64,000 nt of DNA from an uncultured Porphyromonadaceae bacterium (GTDB lineage Bacteria; Bacteroidota; Bacteroidia; Bacteroidales; Barnesiellaceae_A). Each line of letters starts with the position of its first letter. Within the stretch, counting starts at the first letter, position 1. The DNA lies in assembly GCA_900538705.1 (NCBI GenBank), contig UPZG01000001.1, forward strand, positions 1,116,001 to 1,180,000, given 5' to 3'. This document shows, one piece after another, positions 54,237 through 62,902 of this stretch. Under the pieces are notes generated by a model. It ran no database searches. It had not been told where the DNA came from and saw only the letters and a list, made by a program, of their open reading frames with translations. Position numbers and translations under genes: made by a program.

Positions 54237-55379
54237 ATGAAACGGCTGTTATCGCTCCTTATACTCTCTTTTTTCATCAGTTGTTTATTGACAGCTTGCC
54301 ATAATCAAAATGGCGAGCCGGACTTACCACACGACAACCGAACTGTATTGGTATACATGTTGGCCGATAACAATCTTGCTACAACATATAATTACGACCA
54401 AGACAATATCCGCGCCATGGGTGATGCTTTGGCTCAAGCCGATATAAACGGTCATTTGGTTATTTATTATGCCGGAGCAGATGCAGCTCCTACCCTACAA
54501 GAAATAAAACACACCAGAAACAACCAATACACTATAGAAGTCGTAAAAAGATACGATAACAGCAACGTATCTACATCGGTAAATACCATTAAAGAGGTAA
54601 TACATGATGTAAAGGATTTGTACAATACCCGTAGTTACGGACTTATCTTTTGGTCGCATGCAACAGGATGGTTACCACAAAATCATTTATACACCAGTAG
54701 CTTACATCGTGCTCCATCATCGTTTGGGAAAGAAGGTGATGATAATCTCACCATTGACATCAACAATCTACAACAGGCATTAGATGGTAACTATTTCGAT
54801 TTTATACTGTTTGATGCATGCCTAATGGGGAGTGTAGAGGTAGCATACGAGTTACGAAACACATGCCGTTACATCATTGCTTCGCCTACCGAGACTTTAG
54901 GGAGCGGATTTCCTTATCGCAATATCACGCCACTATTGTTTAATGATGAAATAGACTACGAGCAAGTATGTAATTGTTATTACGACACCTATATAGCTCC
55001 GGGCTCATTGGAAACAGGAACGATAACATTGATAAAAACCGAAGCCTTAGATCGCCTGGCTACATTGTGTAAAGCAGCCATCAGACAATACGACGGGGAT
55101 ATATCGACATCGTCGATACAATATTACGACCGTACCAATCCTCATGTATTTTACGATATTGACGATTATATGCGTCACATAAGCGATGAAGAGATGTACA
55201 CAGCATTTACAGAATGTTTAGCCGAAGTCGTGCCTTATAAAGCAGCAAGTGCTACATTTATTAATATTCCTATCAGGCACTATTCAGGATTAAGTTGTTA
55301 TATTGTGGGCAGTAGTAATGACTCTGTCATAGAAGAGTATTATGCCCAATTAAAATGGTATAATTATATATACAAATAA
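54237..55379 (+). CDS. Clostripain-like cysteine peptidase (C11), lipoprotein
   Basis: This 380-residue protein belongs to the C11 family of cysteine peptidases that cut after Arg or Lys. The lipoprotein signal ends at LTAC (residue 21). The catalytic dyad is visible: His141 in FWSHATGWL and Cys195 in LFDACLMGSVEVA. Further family features are VLVYMLADNNLA at the start of the domain and IASPTETLGSGFPYR. It is expected on the outer or periplasmic face and may process surface or host peptides. A four-base gap links it to the MscS gene, suggesting cotranscription without a clear reason. Confidence 0.92.
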   Translation: MKRLLSLLILSFFISCLLTACHNQNGEPDLPHDNRTVLVYMLADNNLATTYNYDQDNIRAMGDALAQADINGHLVIYYAGADAAPTLQEIKHTRNNQYTIEVVKRYDNSNVSTSVNTIKEVIHDVKDLYNTRSYGLIFWSHATGWLPQNHLYTSSLHRAPSSFGKEGDDNLTIDINNLQQALDGNYFDFILFDACLMGSVEVAYELRNTCRYIIASPTETLGSGFPYRNITPLLFNDEIDYEQVCNCYYDTYIAPGSLETGTITLIKTEALDRLATLCKAAIRQYDGDISTSSIQYYDRTNPHVFYDIDDYMRHISDEEMYTAFTECLAEVVPYKAASATFINIPIRHYSGLSCYIVGSSNDSVIEEYYAQLKWYNYIYK

Positions 55380-55383
55380 AACA

Positions 55384-56313
55384 ATGATGTATCAGTTTTT
55401 ATTGTCTCTTGCAACAGACATAATACCGGTCACTACCGACAGTATACAAAATACAGGTTCGATAAAGACGCTTATAAAAAGTTTGTCGGGTATGACAACG
55501 GAAGAAATCATAGAAGAGATTATCTCTTCGGCGATTCAATTGGGTCTAAAAATACTTTTAGCCTTAGTTATCTATTGGGTAGGTAAATTCATTATAGATA
55601 ACTTATATCGTTTCGTACAGAAAGCCTTATCACGAAAGAAGATAGACCAAAGTGTAAATACTTTTGTACTTAGCTTGGTACGTGTTGTTCTGATGCTTCT
55701 ACTCATTGTGATGATTATAGGCGTATTAGGTATAAACACCAGCTCATTTGTAGCGCTGTTTGCATCTGCCGGTGTTGCTATAGGTATGGCTCTGAGCGGT
55801 ACGTTACAGAATTTTGCCGGAGGCGTAATGATACTACTCTTCAAGCCTTACAAAGTAGGAGACTTTATAGAAGCGCAAGGTGTTTCAGGAACAGTAAGGG
55901 AGATACAAATATTCAATACTCTGTTGGCAACAACAGATAATAAAACGATAATCATTCCCAACGGTAAGTTGTCAAACGAGACAGTAACCAACTACACACA
56001 AGCCGGAACTCGACGAGTAGAATGGGTATTCGGTATTTCATACGGCGACGATTACCAAAAAGCAAAGGAGCTGCTCGATGTCTATATAGCTGAAGACAAA
56101 CGTATACTGTCGACTCCTGCCCCGATGGTAGCCTTAAGTTGCCTGGCCGACAGTTCAGTACAAATCACAGCTCGTGCATGGGTGCAAGCCAGCGACTATT
56201 GGAGCGTGTTGTATGATATGAACGAACGAGTATACAGTGAATTCGGTAAATATGGTTTATCGTTTCCTTTCCCGCAAATGGATGTGCATATAATTGGTAA
56301 ATTAGACAACTAA
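55384..56313 (+). CDS. Mechanosensitive ion channel family protein (MscS type)
   Basis: The 309-residue channel opens under membrane tension to release solutes. An N-terminal segment of about 60 residues has two hydrophobic helices, followed by TM3 with FVALFASAGVAIGMALSGTL and NFAGGVMILLFKPYKVGDF, the pore-lining signature. The beta domain has VSGTVREIQIFNTLLATTDN and IIIPNGKLSNETVTNYT, and the C-terminal domain ends FPFPQMDVHIIGK. It follows the C11 peptidase gene by four bases. Confidence 0.94.
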   Translation: MMYQFLLSLATDIIPVTTDSIQNTGSIKTLIKSLSGMTTEEIIEEIISSAIQLGLKILLALVIYWVGKFIIDNLYRFVQKALSRKKIDQSVNTFVLSLVRVVLMLLLIVMIIGVLGINTSSFVALFASAGVAIGMALSGTLQNFAGGVMILLFKPYKVGDFIEAQGVSGTVREIQIFNTLLATTDNKTIIIPNGKLSNETVTNYTQAGTRRVEWVFGISYGDDYQKAKELLDVYIAEDKRILSTPAPMVALSCLADSSVQITARAWVQASDYWSVLYDMNERVYSEFGKYGLSFPFPQMDVHIIGKLDN

Positions 56314-56341
56314 GCGATTGCAAGAAGGCAACTCACAAACG

Positions 56342-56485
56342 TTATATAAGCATGGCTACAATTATATAAGCGGCTCCTGCAAGAAGCAACAAGAGTACAA
56401 TACCCGATATTCTCATAAATTGTGCCCAAGGACCGAAGTCTTCTTTACTATGTCTTTTAAGGTGCTCGTTTTTTTGTCTTAGCAT
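56342..56485 (-). CDS. Small membrane peptide of 47 residues
   Basis: This short frame runs from ATG 56485 to TAA 56342. The peptide starts with a basic, charged part (MLRQKNEHLKRHSKEDFGPW) and continues with a hydrophobic segment of about 20 residues (ISGIVLLLLLAGAAYIIVAM). That layout is typical of a single-span inner membrane peptide. It lies between MscS and rplT, convergent with MscS. There is no clear family match, so whether it is translated is uncertain, but composition argues against chance. Confidence 0.55.
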   Translation of the reverse strand: MLRQKNEHLKRHSKEDFGPWAQFMRISGIVLLLLLAGAAYIIVAMLI

Positions 56486-56696
56486 ACTATTTTGATTTTG
56501 AGGATTTATTAGATAATAACAAATCTCTCACTTAAAAAGTTCCCTCATGTAATAAAAATACCAACTTATATTATACTGCCATAAATAAAGTTGTGACGCT
56601 TTAACTTTGTAACAACCTGATAATCTATTTATTCTGTGCATTAAAACTTAGTCGGGCGCCCCTTTTATCTCTTTCTCAGTGTCTTTAACGTATTAG
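56486..56696. other. Intergenic region upstream of the small peptide gene
   Basis: AT-rich with a TAACTTTG -7-like box on the plus strand at 56602-56609 that faces no gene. No repeat or known RNA recognised. Confidence 0.4.
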
Positions 56697-56745
56697 AATT
56701 AACAAAAACAAGGCTGTGACAAAAGGAAGATTCTGTCACAGCCTT
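56697..56745 (-). terminator. Terminator of the thrS-infC-rpmI-rplT operon
   Basis: AAGGCTGTGACA (56710-56721) and TGTCACAGCCTT (56734-56745) form a perfect 12-base stem, with TGTTTTTG after it on the minus strand, 17 bases past the rplT stop. Confidence 0.85.
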
Positions 56746-56761
56746 ATAGATGATACAAAAA

Positions 56762-57106
56762 TTATTTTACTTTTGCAACTACAGCTTTAAAAGCCTCAGG
56801 GTGGTTCATTGCCAAATCGGCAAGCACTTTGCGGTTGATTTCAATACCTGCTTTATGCAGGGCACCCATCAATTTTGAATACGACATGCCTTCAAGACGA
56901 GCAGCAGCGTTGATACGTTGTATCCACAATGCTCTGAAATTGCCTTTCTTATCCTTGCGGTCACGGTAAGCATAAGTAAGACCTTTTTCCCATGTGTTCT
57001 TGGCAACTGTCCATACATTGCGGCGGCAACCATAGTAACCACGGGTGAGTTTCAGGATTTTCTTTCTTTTGGCTCTTGAAGCGACATGATTTACTGATCT
57101 TGGCAT
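56762..57106 (-). CDS. rplT: 50S ribosomal protein L20
   Basis: The 114-residue basic protein starts MPRSVNHVASRAKRKKILKL and contains GYYGCRRNVWTVAKNTWEKG and LWIQRINAAARLEGMSYSKL, characteristic of L20. It binds 23S rRNA early in assembly and in other bacteria represses its own operon. It is the last gene of thrS-infC-rpmI-rplT. Confidence 0.98.
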   Translation of the reverse strand: MPRSVNHVASRAKRKKILKLTRGYYGCRRNVWTVAKNTWEKGLTYAYRDRKDKKGNFRALWIQRINAAARLEGMSYSKLMGALHKAGIEINRKVLADLAMNHPEAFKAVVAKVK

Positions 57107-57221
57107 AGTTTTTTCAATTTTTGAATGTTAGCGTCGTCTTGTAACGATCTTTGTGCTAAAACACTCGGTTAATAAACTTTTTTGTAACTACTTATTTTAA
57201 AGAAAACTTTCTGTGGCAATC

Positions 57222-57419
57222 TTACTTCATACCGAGCAAGGCTTTTACATTGGCAGTATCGGCCTTAGAAAGGATGGTGAAATGGCCCAAATTCCTTTTT
57301 TGTTTTTTCGTTTTTTTAGTAAGAATGTGGCTCTTGTAAGCGTGTTTTCTTTTGATTTTTCCTGATCCGGTAAGGGCGAACCTCTTTTTGGCACCGGAAT
57401 TAGTTTTAACCTTAGGCAT
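57222..57419 (-). CDS. rpmI: 50S ribosomal protein L35
   Basis: The 65-residue protein starts MPKVKTNSGAKKRFALTGSG and ends in the expected LGHFTILSKADTANVKALLG. It is highly basic. It is 51 bases after infC and 115 before rplT, the normal order of these genes. Confidence 0.98.
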   Translation of the reverse strand: MPKVKTNSGAKKRFALTGSGKIKRKHAYKSHILTKKTKKQKRNLGHFTILSKADTANVKALLGMK

Positions 57420-57470
57420 TTTACTTTTTAATTTTAGTGTTACATTATATAAATAATACGGACAAACCGT

Positions 57471-58049
57471 TTATTTGTTCTTTTTAGGCGAAATCATGAT
57501 AATCATGCGTTTGCCTTCCAATACCGGCATAGTTTCTACTTTGCCATATTCCTCGAGATCATTGACGAATCGCAGTAGCAATACTTCGCCTTGCTCTTTG
57601 AAGAGGATTGAACGACCTTTGAAGAATACATAAGCCTTTACTTTTGCACCTTCTTTCAAGAACTCTTGGGCATGCTTCAGCTTGAAATTGTAGTCGTGAT
57701 CATCGGTTTGTGGTCCGAAACGAATTTCTTTCACAACGACCTTAGCTGCTTTGGCCTTTTGTTCCTTTTGGCGTTTCTTCAGCTGGTAGAGAAACTTATT
57801 ATAATCCAATATTTTACATACCGGTGGTTCGGCAGTAGGAGAAATCTCTATCAAATCGAGCTCCATCTCATCGGCTATGCGCAATGCTTCTTGTATAGGA
57901 TAGATTCCTTGCTCTACATTGTCGCCAACCAAGCGCACCTCCTTGGCACGGATGTGATTGTTGATGCGATGTTGTTGTTCTTTCTCATTACGACCCGGAT
58001 TACGTTGAGCGCGAGCAACAACTCCGGAGGGTTTCGGTTTTTTCTCCAT
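57471..58049 (-). CDS. infC: Translation initiation factor IF-3
   Basis: The 192-residue factor keeps the ribosomal subunits apart and checks the initiator tRNA. It has an N-terminal extension (KKPKPSGVVARAQRNPGRNE) before the usual RAKEVRLVGDNVEQGIYPIQ start. The C-terminal domain has KEIRFGPQTDDHDYNFKLKH and KVKAYVFFKGRSILF. The start is a plain ATG rather than the rare AUU used in E. coli, so the classical self-control by start codon does not apply. It is 8 bases after thrS. Confidence 0.97.
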   Translation of the reverse strand: MEKKPKPSGVVARAQRNPGRNEKEQQHRINNHIRAKEVRLVGDNVEQGIYPIQEALRIADEMELDLIEISPTAEPPVCKILDYNKFLYQLKKRQKEQKAKAAKVVVKEIRFGPQTDDHDYNFKLKHAQEFLKEGAKVKAYVFFKGRSILFKEQGEVLLLRFVNDLEEYGKVETMPVLEGKRMIIMISPKKNK

Positions 58050-58057
58050 TCAATAAT

Positions 58058-59998
58058 TTACCATTGGTTTATCATATTCTCTACTTCAGCAGAGATTTGC
58101 GCGGCAAAGGTAGCAATTTTTACGACACCTTTATCACCTTCGCCCTGTTTTCTTACTGAAACTTCGCCATTTTCTGCTTCTTTTTCTCCTACGACAAGCA
58201 AATACGGTACTTTCTTCAATTCTGTATCGCGAATCTTTCGACCGATTTTCTCGTTGCGAGTATCAACAAAAGCTCTGATGTCGCTCTTGGCCAACTCGTC
58301 AGCAACATGCTGTGCGTAGCCATTAAATTTCTCACTGATTGGCAATACGGCAACTTGGTCGGGCGTGAGCCACAAGGGGAACTTACCTCCAGTGTGTTCT
58401 ATAAGCACAGCTACAAACCGTTCCATAGAACCGAAAGGTGCACGATGTATCATTACAGGACGATGTTTCTGATTATCGCTACCCATATATTCAAGTCCGA
58501 AACGCTCGGGCAAGTTATAGTCTACCTGTATTGTACCCAACTGCCAACGTCGACCTATGGCATCTTTCACCATAAAGTCAAGTTTCGGTCCGTAGAAAGC
58601 AGCCTCGCCATATTCTACACGTGCTTGAAGTCCTTTTTCCTGACAAGCTTCTACAATAGCGCGTTCTGCTTTTTCCCAATTCTCATCGCTTCCGATATAT
58701 TTTTCGCGATTATTGGGGTCACGGAGCGAAATCTGAGCTTCATACTCTTTGAAATCGAGTGCGTTAAATATGATGAAGATAATATCCATCACTTTAAGGA
58801 ACTCGTCTTTAAGTTGGTCAGGACGACAGAAAATATGGGCATCGTCTTGCGTAAAACCTCGTACCCGCGTTAATCCGTGCAATTCACCACTTTGCTCATA
58901 ACGGTACACTGTTCCGAACTCGGCAAATCGCAAGGGAAGATCGCGATATGAACGAGGTGATGTCTTGTATATCTCACAGTGGTGAGGGCAGTTCATCGGT
59001 TTCAGTAGGAACTCCTCACCCTCCTCGGGGGTATGAATAGGCTGGAACGAGTCTTTACCATATTTTGCATAGTGTCCCGATGTTACATACAGATTTTTGC
59101 CGCCTATGTGAGGCGTAATAACCTGCAAATAGCCGAAACGCTTCTGTATGCGACGCAAGAATTGTTCAAGACGCTCACGAAGGGCAGCACCTCGTGGTAA
59201 CCACAAAGGAAGACCGGCTCCAACAGCTGGAGAAAAAGCGAACAATTCGAGTTCTTTACCCAACTTACGATGGTCGCGTTTCTTAGCCTCCTCGAGCAAT
59301 GCAAGATATTCATCAAGCATTTTTTTCTTGGGGAAAGAGATACCATAAACACGTACCAACTGATTGCGCTTCTCATCGCCACGCCAGTAAGCACCTGCAA
59401 GCGAAGTTATTTTTACAGCTTTTATTACACTTGTATTGGGAATATGCGGGCCACGGCACAAGTCAGTAAATGTGCCTTGTGTATAGGTTGTTATTTTACC
59501 ATCTTCCAGCTCTTCTATCAACTCTACTTTATATGTTTCGTTTCTATCACCAAAGAGCTTCAACGCATCGGCTTTCGATATATCGTGTCGTACAATAGCC
59601 TCTTTACGAGCAGCGAGCTCAAGCATACGTGCCTCTATGCGAGGTATATCCTCTGAGGTAATAGATTGTTGTCCTGGGTCTACATCATAATAAAAGCCAT
59701 TTTCTATGGCAGGACCTATACCAAACTTGATGCCAGGATACAACTCCTGCAACGCCTCTGCCAAAAGGTGTGCCGATGAGTGCCAAAAAGCATGTTTACC
59801 CTCGGCATCTTCCCATTTGAAAAGACGCAAAGCAGCATCTTTCTCTATAGGGCGCATCAAATCCCACGCCTCGCCATCGACAGAAGCCACCAAGACCTCT
59901 TGTGCCAAACGCGGGCTGATACTTTCTGCTATGACTAACGGCGTTACACCGCTTTCATACTCTTTTACCGAATTGTCGGGGAAAGTAATTTTAATCAT
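58058..59998 (-). CDS. thrS: Threonine-tRNA ligase
   Basis: The 646-residue enzyme charges tRNA-Thr. I start at ATG 59998 (MIKITFPDNSVKEYESGVTP), the TGS domain; ATG 60019 adds seven unlike residues. The editing domain has FWHSSAHLLAEALQELYPG with the HxxxH motif and the second metal Cys/His in TDLCRGPHIPNTSVIKAV. The class II catalytic motifs are RYEQSGELHGLTRVRGFTQD, MNCPHHCEIYKTSPRSYRDL and RPVMIHRAPFGSMERFVAVL. The anticodon-binding domain ends the protein. First gene of the operon. Confidence 0.98.
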   Translation of the reverse strand: MIKITFPDNSVKEYESGVTPLVIAESISPRLAQEVLVASVDGEAWDLMRPIEKDAALRLFKWEDAEGKHAFWHSSAHLLAEALQELYPGIKFGIGPAIENGFYYDVDPGQQSITSEDIPRIEARMLELAARKEAIVRHDISKADALKLFGDRNETYKVELIEELEDGKITTYTQGTFTDLCRGPHIPNTSVIKAVKITSLAGAYWRGDEKRNQLVRVYGISFPKKKMLDEYLALLEEAKKRDHRKLGKELELFAFSPAVGAGLPLWLPRGAALRERLEQFLRRIQKRFGYLQVITPHIGGKNLYVTSGHYAKYGKDSFQPIHTPEEGEEFLLKPMNCPHHCEIYKTSPRSYRDLPLRFAEFGTVYRYEQSGELHGLTRVRGFTQDDAHIFCRPDQLKDEFLKVMDIIFIIFNALDFKEYEAQISLRDPNNREKYIGSDENWEKAERAIVEACQEKGLQARVEYGEAAFYGPKLDFMVKDAIGRRWQLGTIQVDYNLPERFGLEYMGSDNQKHRPVMIHRAPFGSMERFVAVLIEHTGGKFPLWLTPDQVAVLPISEKFNGYAQHVADELAKSDIRAFVDTRNEKIGRKIRDTELKKVPYLLVVGEKEAENGEVSVRKQGEGDKGVVKIATFAAQISAEVENMINQW

Positions 59999-60079
59999 AT
60001 CTTTTTTATTACTAATCAATTATAAATTCAATCTTTGTAAAAGCGAGCGTCTTCACGTACCTCACGTTTTTACGAGCGA

Positions 60080-60087
60080 CAAAGTTA
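60080..60087 (-). promoter_or_regulatory. Promoter -7 element of the thrS operon
   Basis: TAACTTTG on the minus strand, 81 bases before the chosen thrS start. No TTTG at the expected -33 distance. Confidence 0.4.
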
Positions 60088-60154
60088 ACAATTTATTCTG
60101 TATGATTTTCATCTCGATATACAAAAATCTTTTGTACTCAACGATATATCAAAT

Positions 60155-60856
60155 CTAACCCTCAGCATTTATATAGAAATACTTACCATAGCACAAACAG
60201 TCGCAGAATATGACTTTGGCCTTATCCTCACTTTCAAAGATTGTAACCTCGTTGACTCGATTATGCCCTACTATCTGCACGTATCCTCGTAATGGAGAGG
60301 TAAGTTCGCTTCTATCAGCCCAGAAGATACCGCCATGTCTACCATATCTACCACCTCGTGCATAACCTACACGACACAATGCACTCATTTGTTCTTCTGT
60401 AGGATTATTAAGCTGTTCGGCTATCTGGCGGGTATCATCGCCTCTAAAATCTTCTTGCCACCACTCTTGCGAAATACCTGCATGGGTAAAAATCATATTT
60501 CCTTTCTGGTATGCGTATTGAAAAAGATTAAGATTATGGGAAAATAATTGCGATACCTTACTATATATTTCATAATCTATACGCGTACCTATTGTGGCAT
60601 AATTGCTAAAATAATGCATATCATGGTTACCCAACAACAACACTATATCATCAGGATGTGTTTTCTTCAAATCCATAATATCACACAGATTATCGAGCAA
60701 TACATTATGAGGGATATAAGTATAAGGGTCTAAATAATCACCTAAAAATATAATACGACAATCGGGGTGAGCTTCTACAATATCCCTCCAATTACCATTG
60801 CCGTGTATATCACCTATAGCGACAATAGGTTTCTTTGCTATTTCTGTTTTATCCAT
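60155..60856 (-). CDS. Metallophosphoesterase (PPP/calcineurin type)
   Basis: The 233-residue enzyme has the metal-binding motifs PIVAIGDIHGNGNWRDIV, IIFLGDYLDPYT and VLLLGNHDMHYF, then FTHAGISQEWW. It resembles PPP-type protein phosphatases or small phosphodiesterases; the substrate is unknown. Its start overlaps the stop of the dehydrogenase gene by 8 bases, so they are translated together in an operon with an ADP-ribosylglycohydrolase. Confidence 0.88.
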   Translation of the reverse strand: MDKTEIAKKPIVAIGDIHGNGNWRDIVEAHPDCRIIFLGDYLDPYTYIPHNVLLDNLCDIMDLKKTHPDDIVLLLGNHDMHYFSNYATIGTRIDYEIYSKVSQLFSHNLNLFQYAYQKGNMIFTHAGISQEWWQEDFRGDDTRQIAEQLNNPTEEQMSALCRVGYARGGRYGRHGGIFWADRSELTSPLRGYVQIVGHNRVNEVTIFESEDKAKVIFCDCLCYGKYFYINAEG

Positions 60857-61886
60857 TTGTAATAGCTACTTTTATAACTCCATCTTGCCTATTCTCAAAC
60901 ACTCTATATGCTTCATCTATCTGAGACAACGGGAAGCGGTGTGTAATAAGCGGTGTGGTATCTATTTTGCCATCGGCAATAAGTTGCAGTATCTCTTTAC
61001 AGTCACACCCATCTACTCCACCGGTCTTAAAGATTAGGTTTTTCCCATACATATCGGGCAACGGCAATATCTGTGGATTATCGTACAATGCCACAATAGT
61101 AACAATAGCATTAGGACGCGCGCACTGCCATGCCAAACGGAATGTATCGTCGGCTCCGGCCACCTCCATCACCACATCGGCGCCACCATGCTCACTATGG
61201 GCTAATACAAAATCGATACACTCTTGTGGATTAGTAATCAGGATGTTGGGATAATGTTCTCGCACAAAACGTATGCGCTCGGGAGATTTCTCGCATACAA
61301 TGACACGTTTAGGATTATGCAACAAGGCACACTGTAAAGCACATACGCCTGTAGGCCCCGCTCCAATAATAAGCACAGTATCATCAGGCGTTATTTCAGA
61401 AATGCGTGCTGCCCAAAAACCAGTAGCCAGGATGTCACCGACAAAAAGGGCTTGCTCATTACTTACACTATCTGGAATACGAGTTAAGCCGCAATCGGCA
61501 TATGGCACACGAACATACTCGGCTTGTCCGCCGTCTATGCGACAGCCTAATGCCCATCCTCCGTGAGGGTCAATACAATTGTTTACATACCCATGTCGGC
61601 AGAAAAAACAGTCGCCACAAAATGTTTCTACATTGACTACTACCCGGTCGCCCTGTTGCACATTTGTAACGCCACAGCCTACACTCTCTACCACACCGAC
61701 CATTTCATGCCCTACTGTAATGCCAGGAACAGCTCGCGGAACGCTGCCATGCTTGATATGTAAATCGCTCGTACAAATACTGCTTAGCGTCACACGTACG
61801 ATAGCATCGCGAGCATCTTGTAATTGAGGCAACGGTTTTTCTTGCAAACGAAAGTAGTCTCTTCCTATATATGTATATGCTAGCAT
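60849..61886 (-). CDS. Zinc-dependent alcohol dehydrogenase family protein
   Basis: The 345-residue medium-chain dehydrogenase has catalytic zinc ligands in SICTSDLHIKHG (Cys) and GITVGHEMVGVVE (His, Glu), the structural zinc cluster CGDCFFCRHGYVNNC near residue 92, and the NAD-binding VLIIGAGPTGVCALQCAL. Length and motif order are typical. The substrate is unknown; related enzymes act on sugar alcohols or threonine. It lies 25 bases after the ADP-ribosylglycohydrolase gene. Confidence 0.92.
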   Translation of the reverse strand: MLAYTYIGRDYFRLQEKPLPQLQDARDAIVRVTLSSICTSDLHIKHGSVPRAVPGITVGHEMVGVVESVGCGVTNVQQGDRVVVNVETFCGDCFFCRHGYVNNCIDPHGGWALGCRIDGGQAEYVRVPYADCGLTRIPDSVSNEQALFVGDILATGFWAARISEITPDDTVLIIGAGPTGVCALQCALLHNPKRVIVCEKSPERIRFVREHYPNILITNPQECIDFVLAHSEHGGADVVMEVAGADDTFRLAWQCARPNAIVTIVALYDNPQILPLPDMYGKNLIFKTGGVDGCDCKEILQLIADGKIDTTPLITHRFPLSQIDEAYRVFENRQDGVIKVAITNG

Positions 61887-61911
61887 ATTCTTATTTTTTG
61901 ATAGTTATCTT

Positions 61912-62709
61912 TTATTTGATTATTCGGTTACCATAATGCGCCTCAAATTCCGACACCATTTTACTTAAATCGTCTGGCAGATACTTCATCGCTTTATCAG
62001 CGATATCGTTTGGTATTCCGTAAAAGGCCTCGGCTATACTTCCAGTAATGCAGGCCAATGTATCACTATCGCCACCTATAGATATAGCATTACGAATACT
62101 ATCTATAAAATCAGTTCCATCTATAAAAGCTCTAATGGCTTGAGGAACTGTATCTTGACATGTTGCACCCCATACATAAGACGAACGTATTTCATCACAA
62201 GTAAAATCTAAGTTATAATCATACTGCGACTCTATAGCCTTACGGATTACCTCCTTACTATTATTTTTTCGAGCCAAATAGATACACAGCGCCACAGCCT
62301 GAGCCCCTTTTATACCCTCCGGATGATTGTGTGTACAAGCAGCCGATATACGAGCTGCTTCAAGAGTTTTGCTTTCTGTGTCGAATGCCCATCCTACCGG
62401 TCCTACCCGCATTGCCGACCCATTACCACAACTATTATACGGTTCAAGACCTTGACCTCTTTGCGCACGCTTTACCCATGAAATAAAGCCTTCACCATAA
62501 CCGCCCATAGGATATGGATAGCGTTTAGCATATGCCACGTAGTATTGCTCAGGTGTAGCACCATGCAACAGCCAATCGGCCGTAGCAACAGTAAGAATAG
62601 TGTCGTCGGTATAATCATTTTCTGATGTAAAGAGCTGAAAATCTTTAGTATGAATATTATCAAACTCATAGATACTTCCTACAATGTCTCCTATAATTGC
62701 GCCTATCAT
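61912..62709 (-). CDS. ADP-ribosylglycohydrolase family protein
   Basis: The 265-residue protein has the DraG/ARH fold features: IGAIIGDIVGSIYEF at the start, DYTDDTILTVATADWLLHG with metal-binding Asp residues, CGNGSAMRVGPVGWAFD, HNHPEGIKGAQAVALC and the second metal site GGDSDTLACITGSIAEAFYG. Such enzymes remove ADP-ribose from proteins or hydrolyse related compounds. No partner transferase is visible in the window. First gene of a three-gene operon. Confidence 0.93.
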   Translation of the reverse strand: MIGAIIGDIVGSIYEFDNIHTKDFQLFTSENDYTDDTILTVATADWLLHGATPEQYYVAYAKRYPYPMGGYGEGFISWVKRAQRGQGLEPYNSCGNGSAMRVGPVGWAFDTESKTLEAARISAACTHNHPEGIKGAQAVALCIYLARKNNSKEVIRKAIESQYDYNLDFTCDEIRSSYVWGATCQDTVPQAIRAFIDGTDFIDSIRNAISIGGDSDTLACITGSIAEAFYGIPNDIADKAMKYLPDDLSKMVSEFEAHYGNRIIK

Positions 62710-62768
62710 ATCTTTTATATATTTTCATTACTTTATTTTTAAGACAAATGAATGCCTACTGTCCTGAA

Positions 62769-62776
62769 CAAAGATA
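62769..62776 (-). promoter_or_regulatory. Promoter -7 element of the ADP-ribosylglycohydrolase operon
   Basis: TATCTTTG on the minus strand, 59 bases before the start. The -33 box is not clean. Confidence 0.45.
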
Positions 62777-62835
62777 AGGAAACAAGAAGAAAATAGAACG
62801 GGCCTTTTATTATTTCTTTCAACTAATAATCAACA

Positions 62836-62873
62836 ATAACGCGGTAACTCTATGGAAGGAATTACCGCGTTAT
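62836..62873 (-). terminator. Terminator of the RNase E/G gene
   Basis: ATAACGCGGTAA (62836-62847) and TTACCGCGTTAT (62862-62873) form a perfect 12-base stem with a 14-base loop. On the minus strand TGTTGATTATT follows. Confidence 0.75.
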
Positions 62874-62902
62874 AAAACATATAAGACGCTGGCTCATTAA
62901 TA

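Noticed and set aside
57471..58049. Rare AUU-type start codon and E. coli-like autoregulation of infC.
   Set aside because: A normal ATG is at the right place, 8 bases after thrS.
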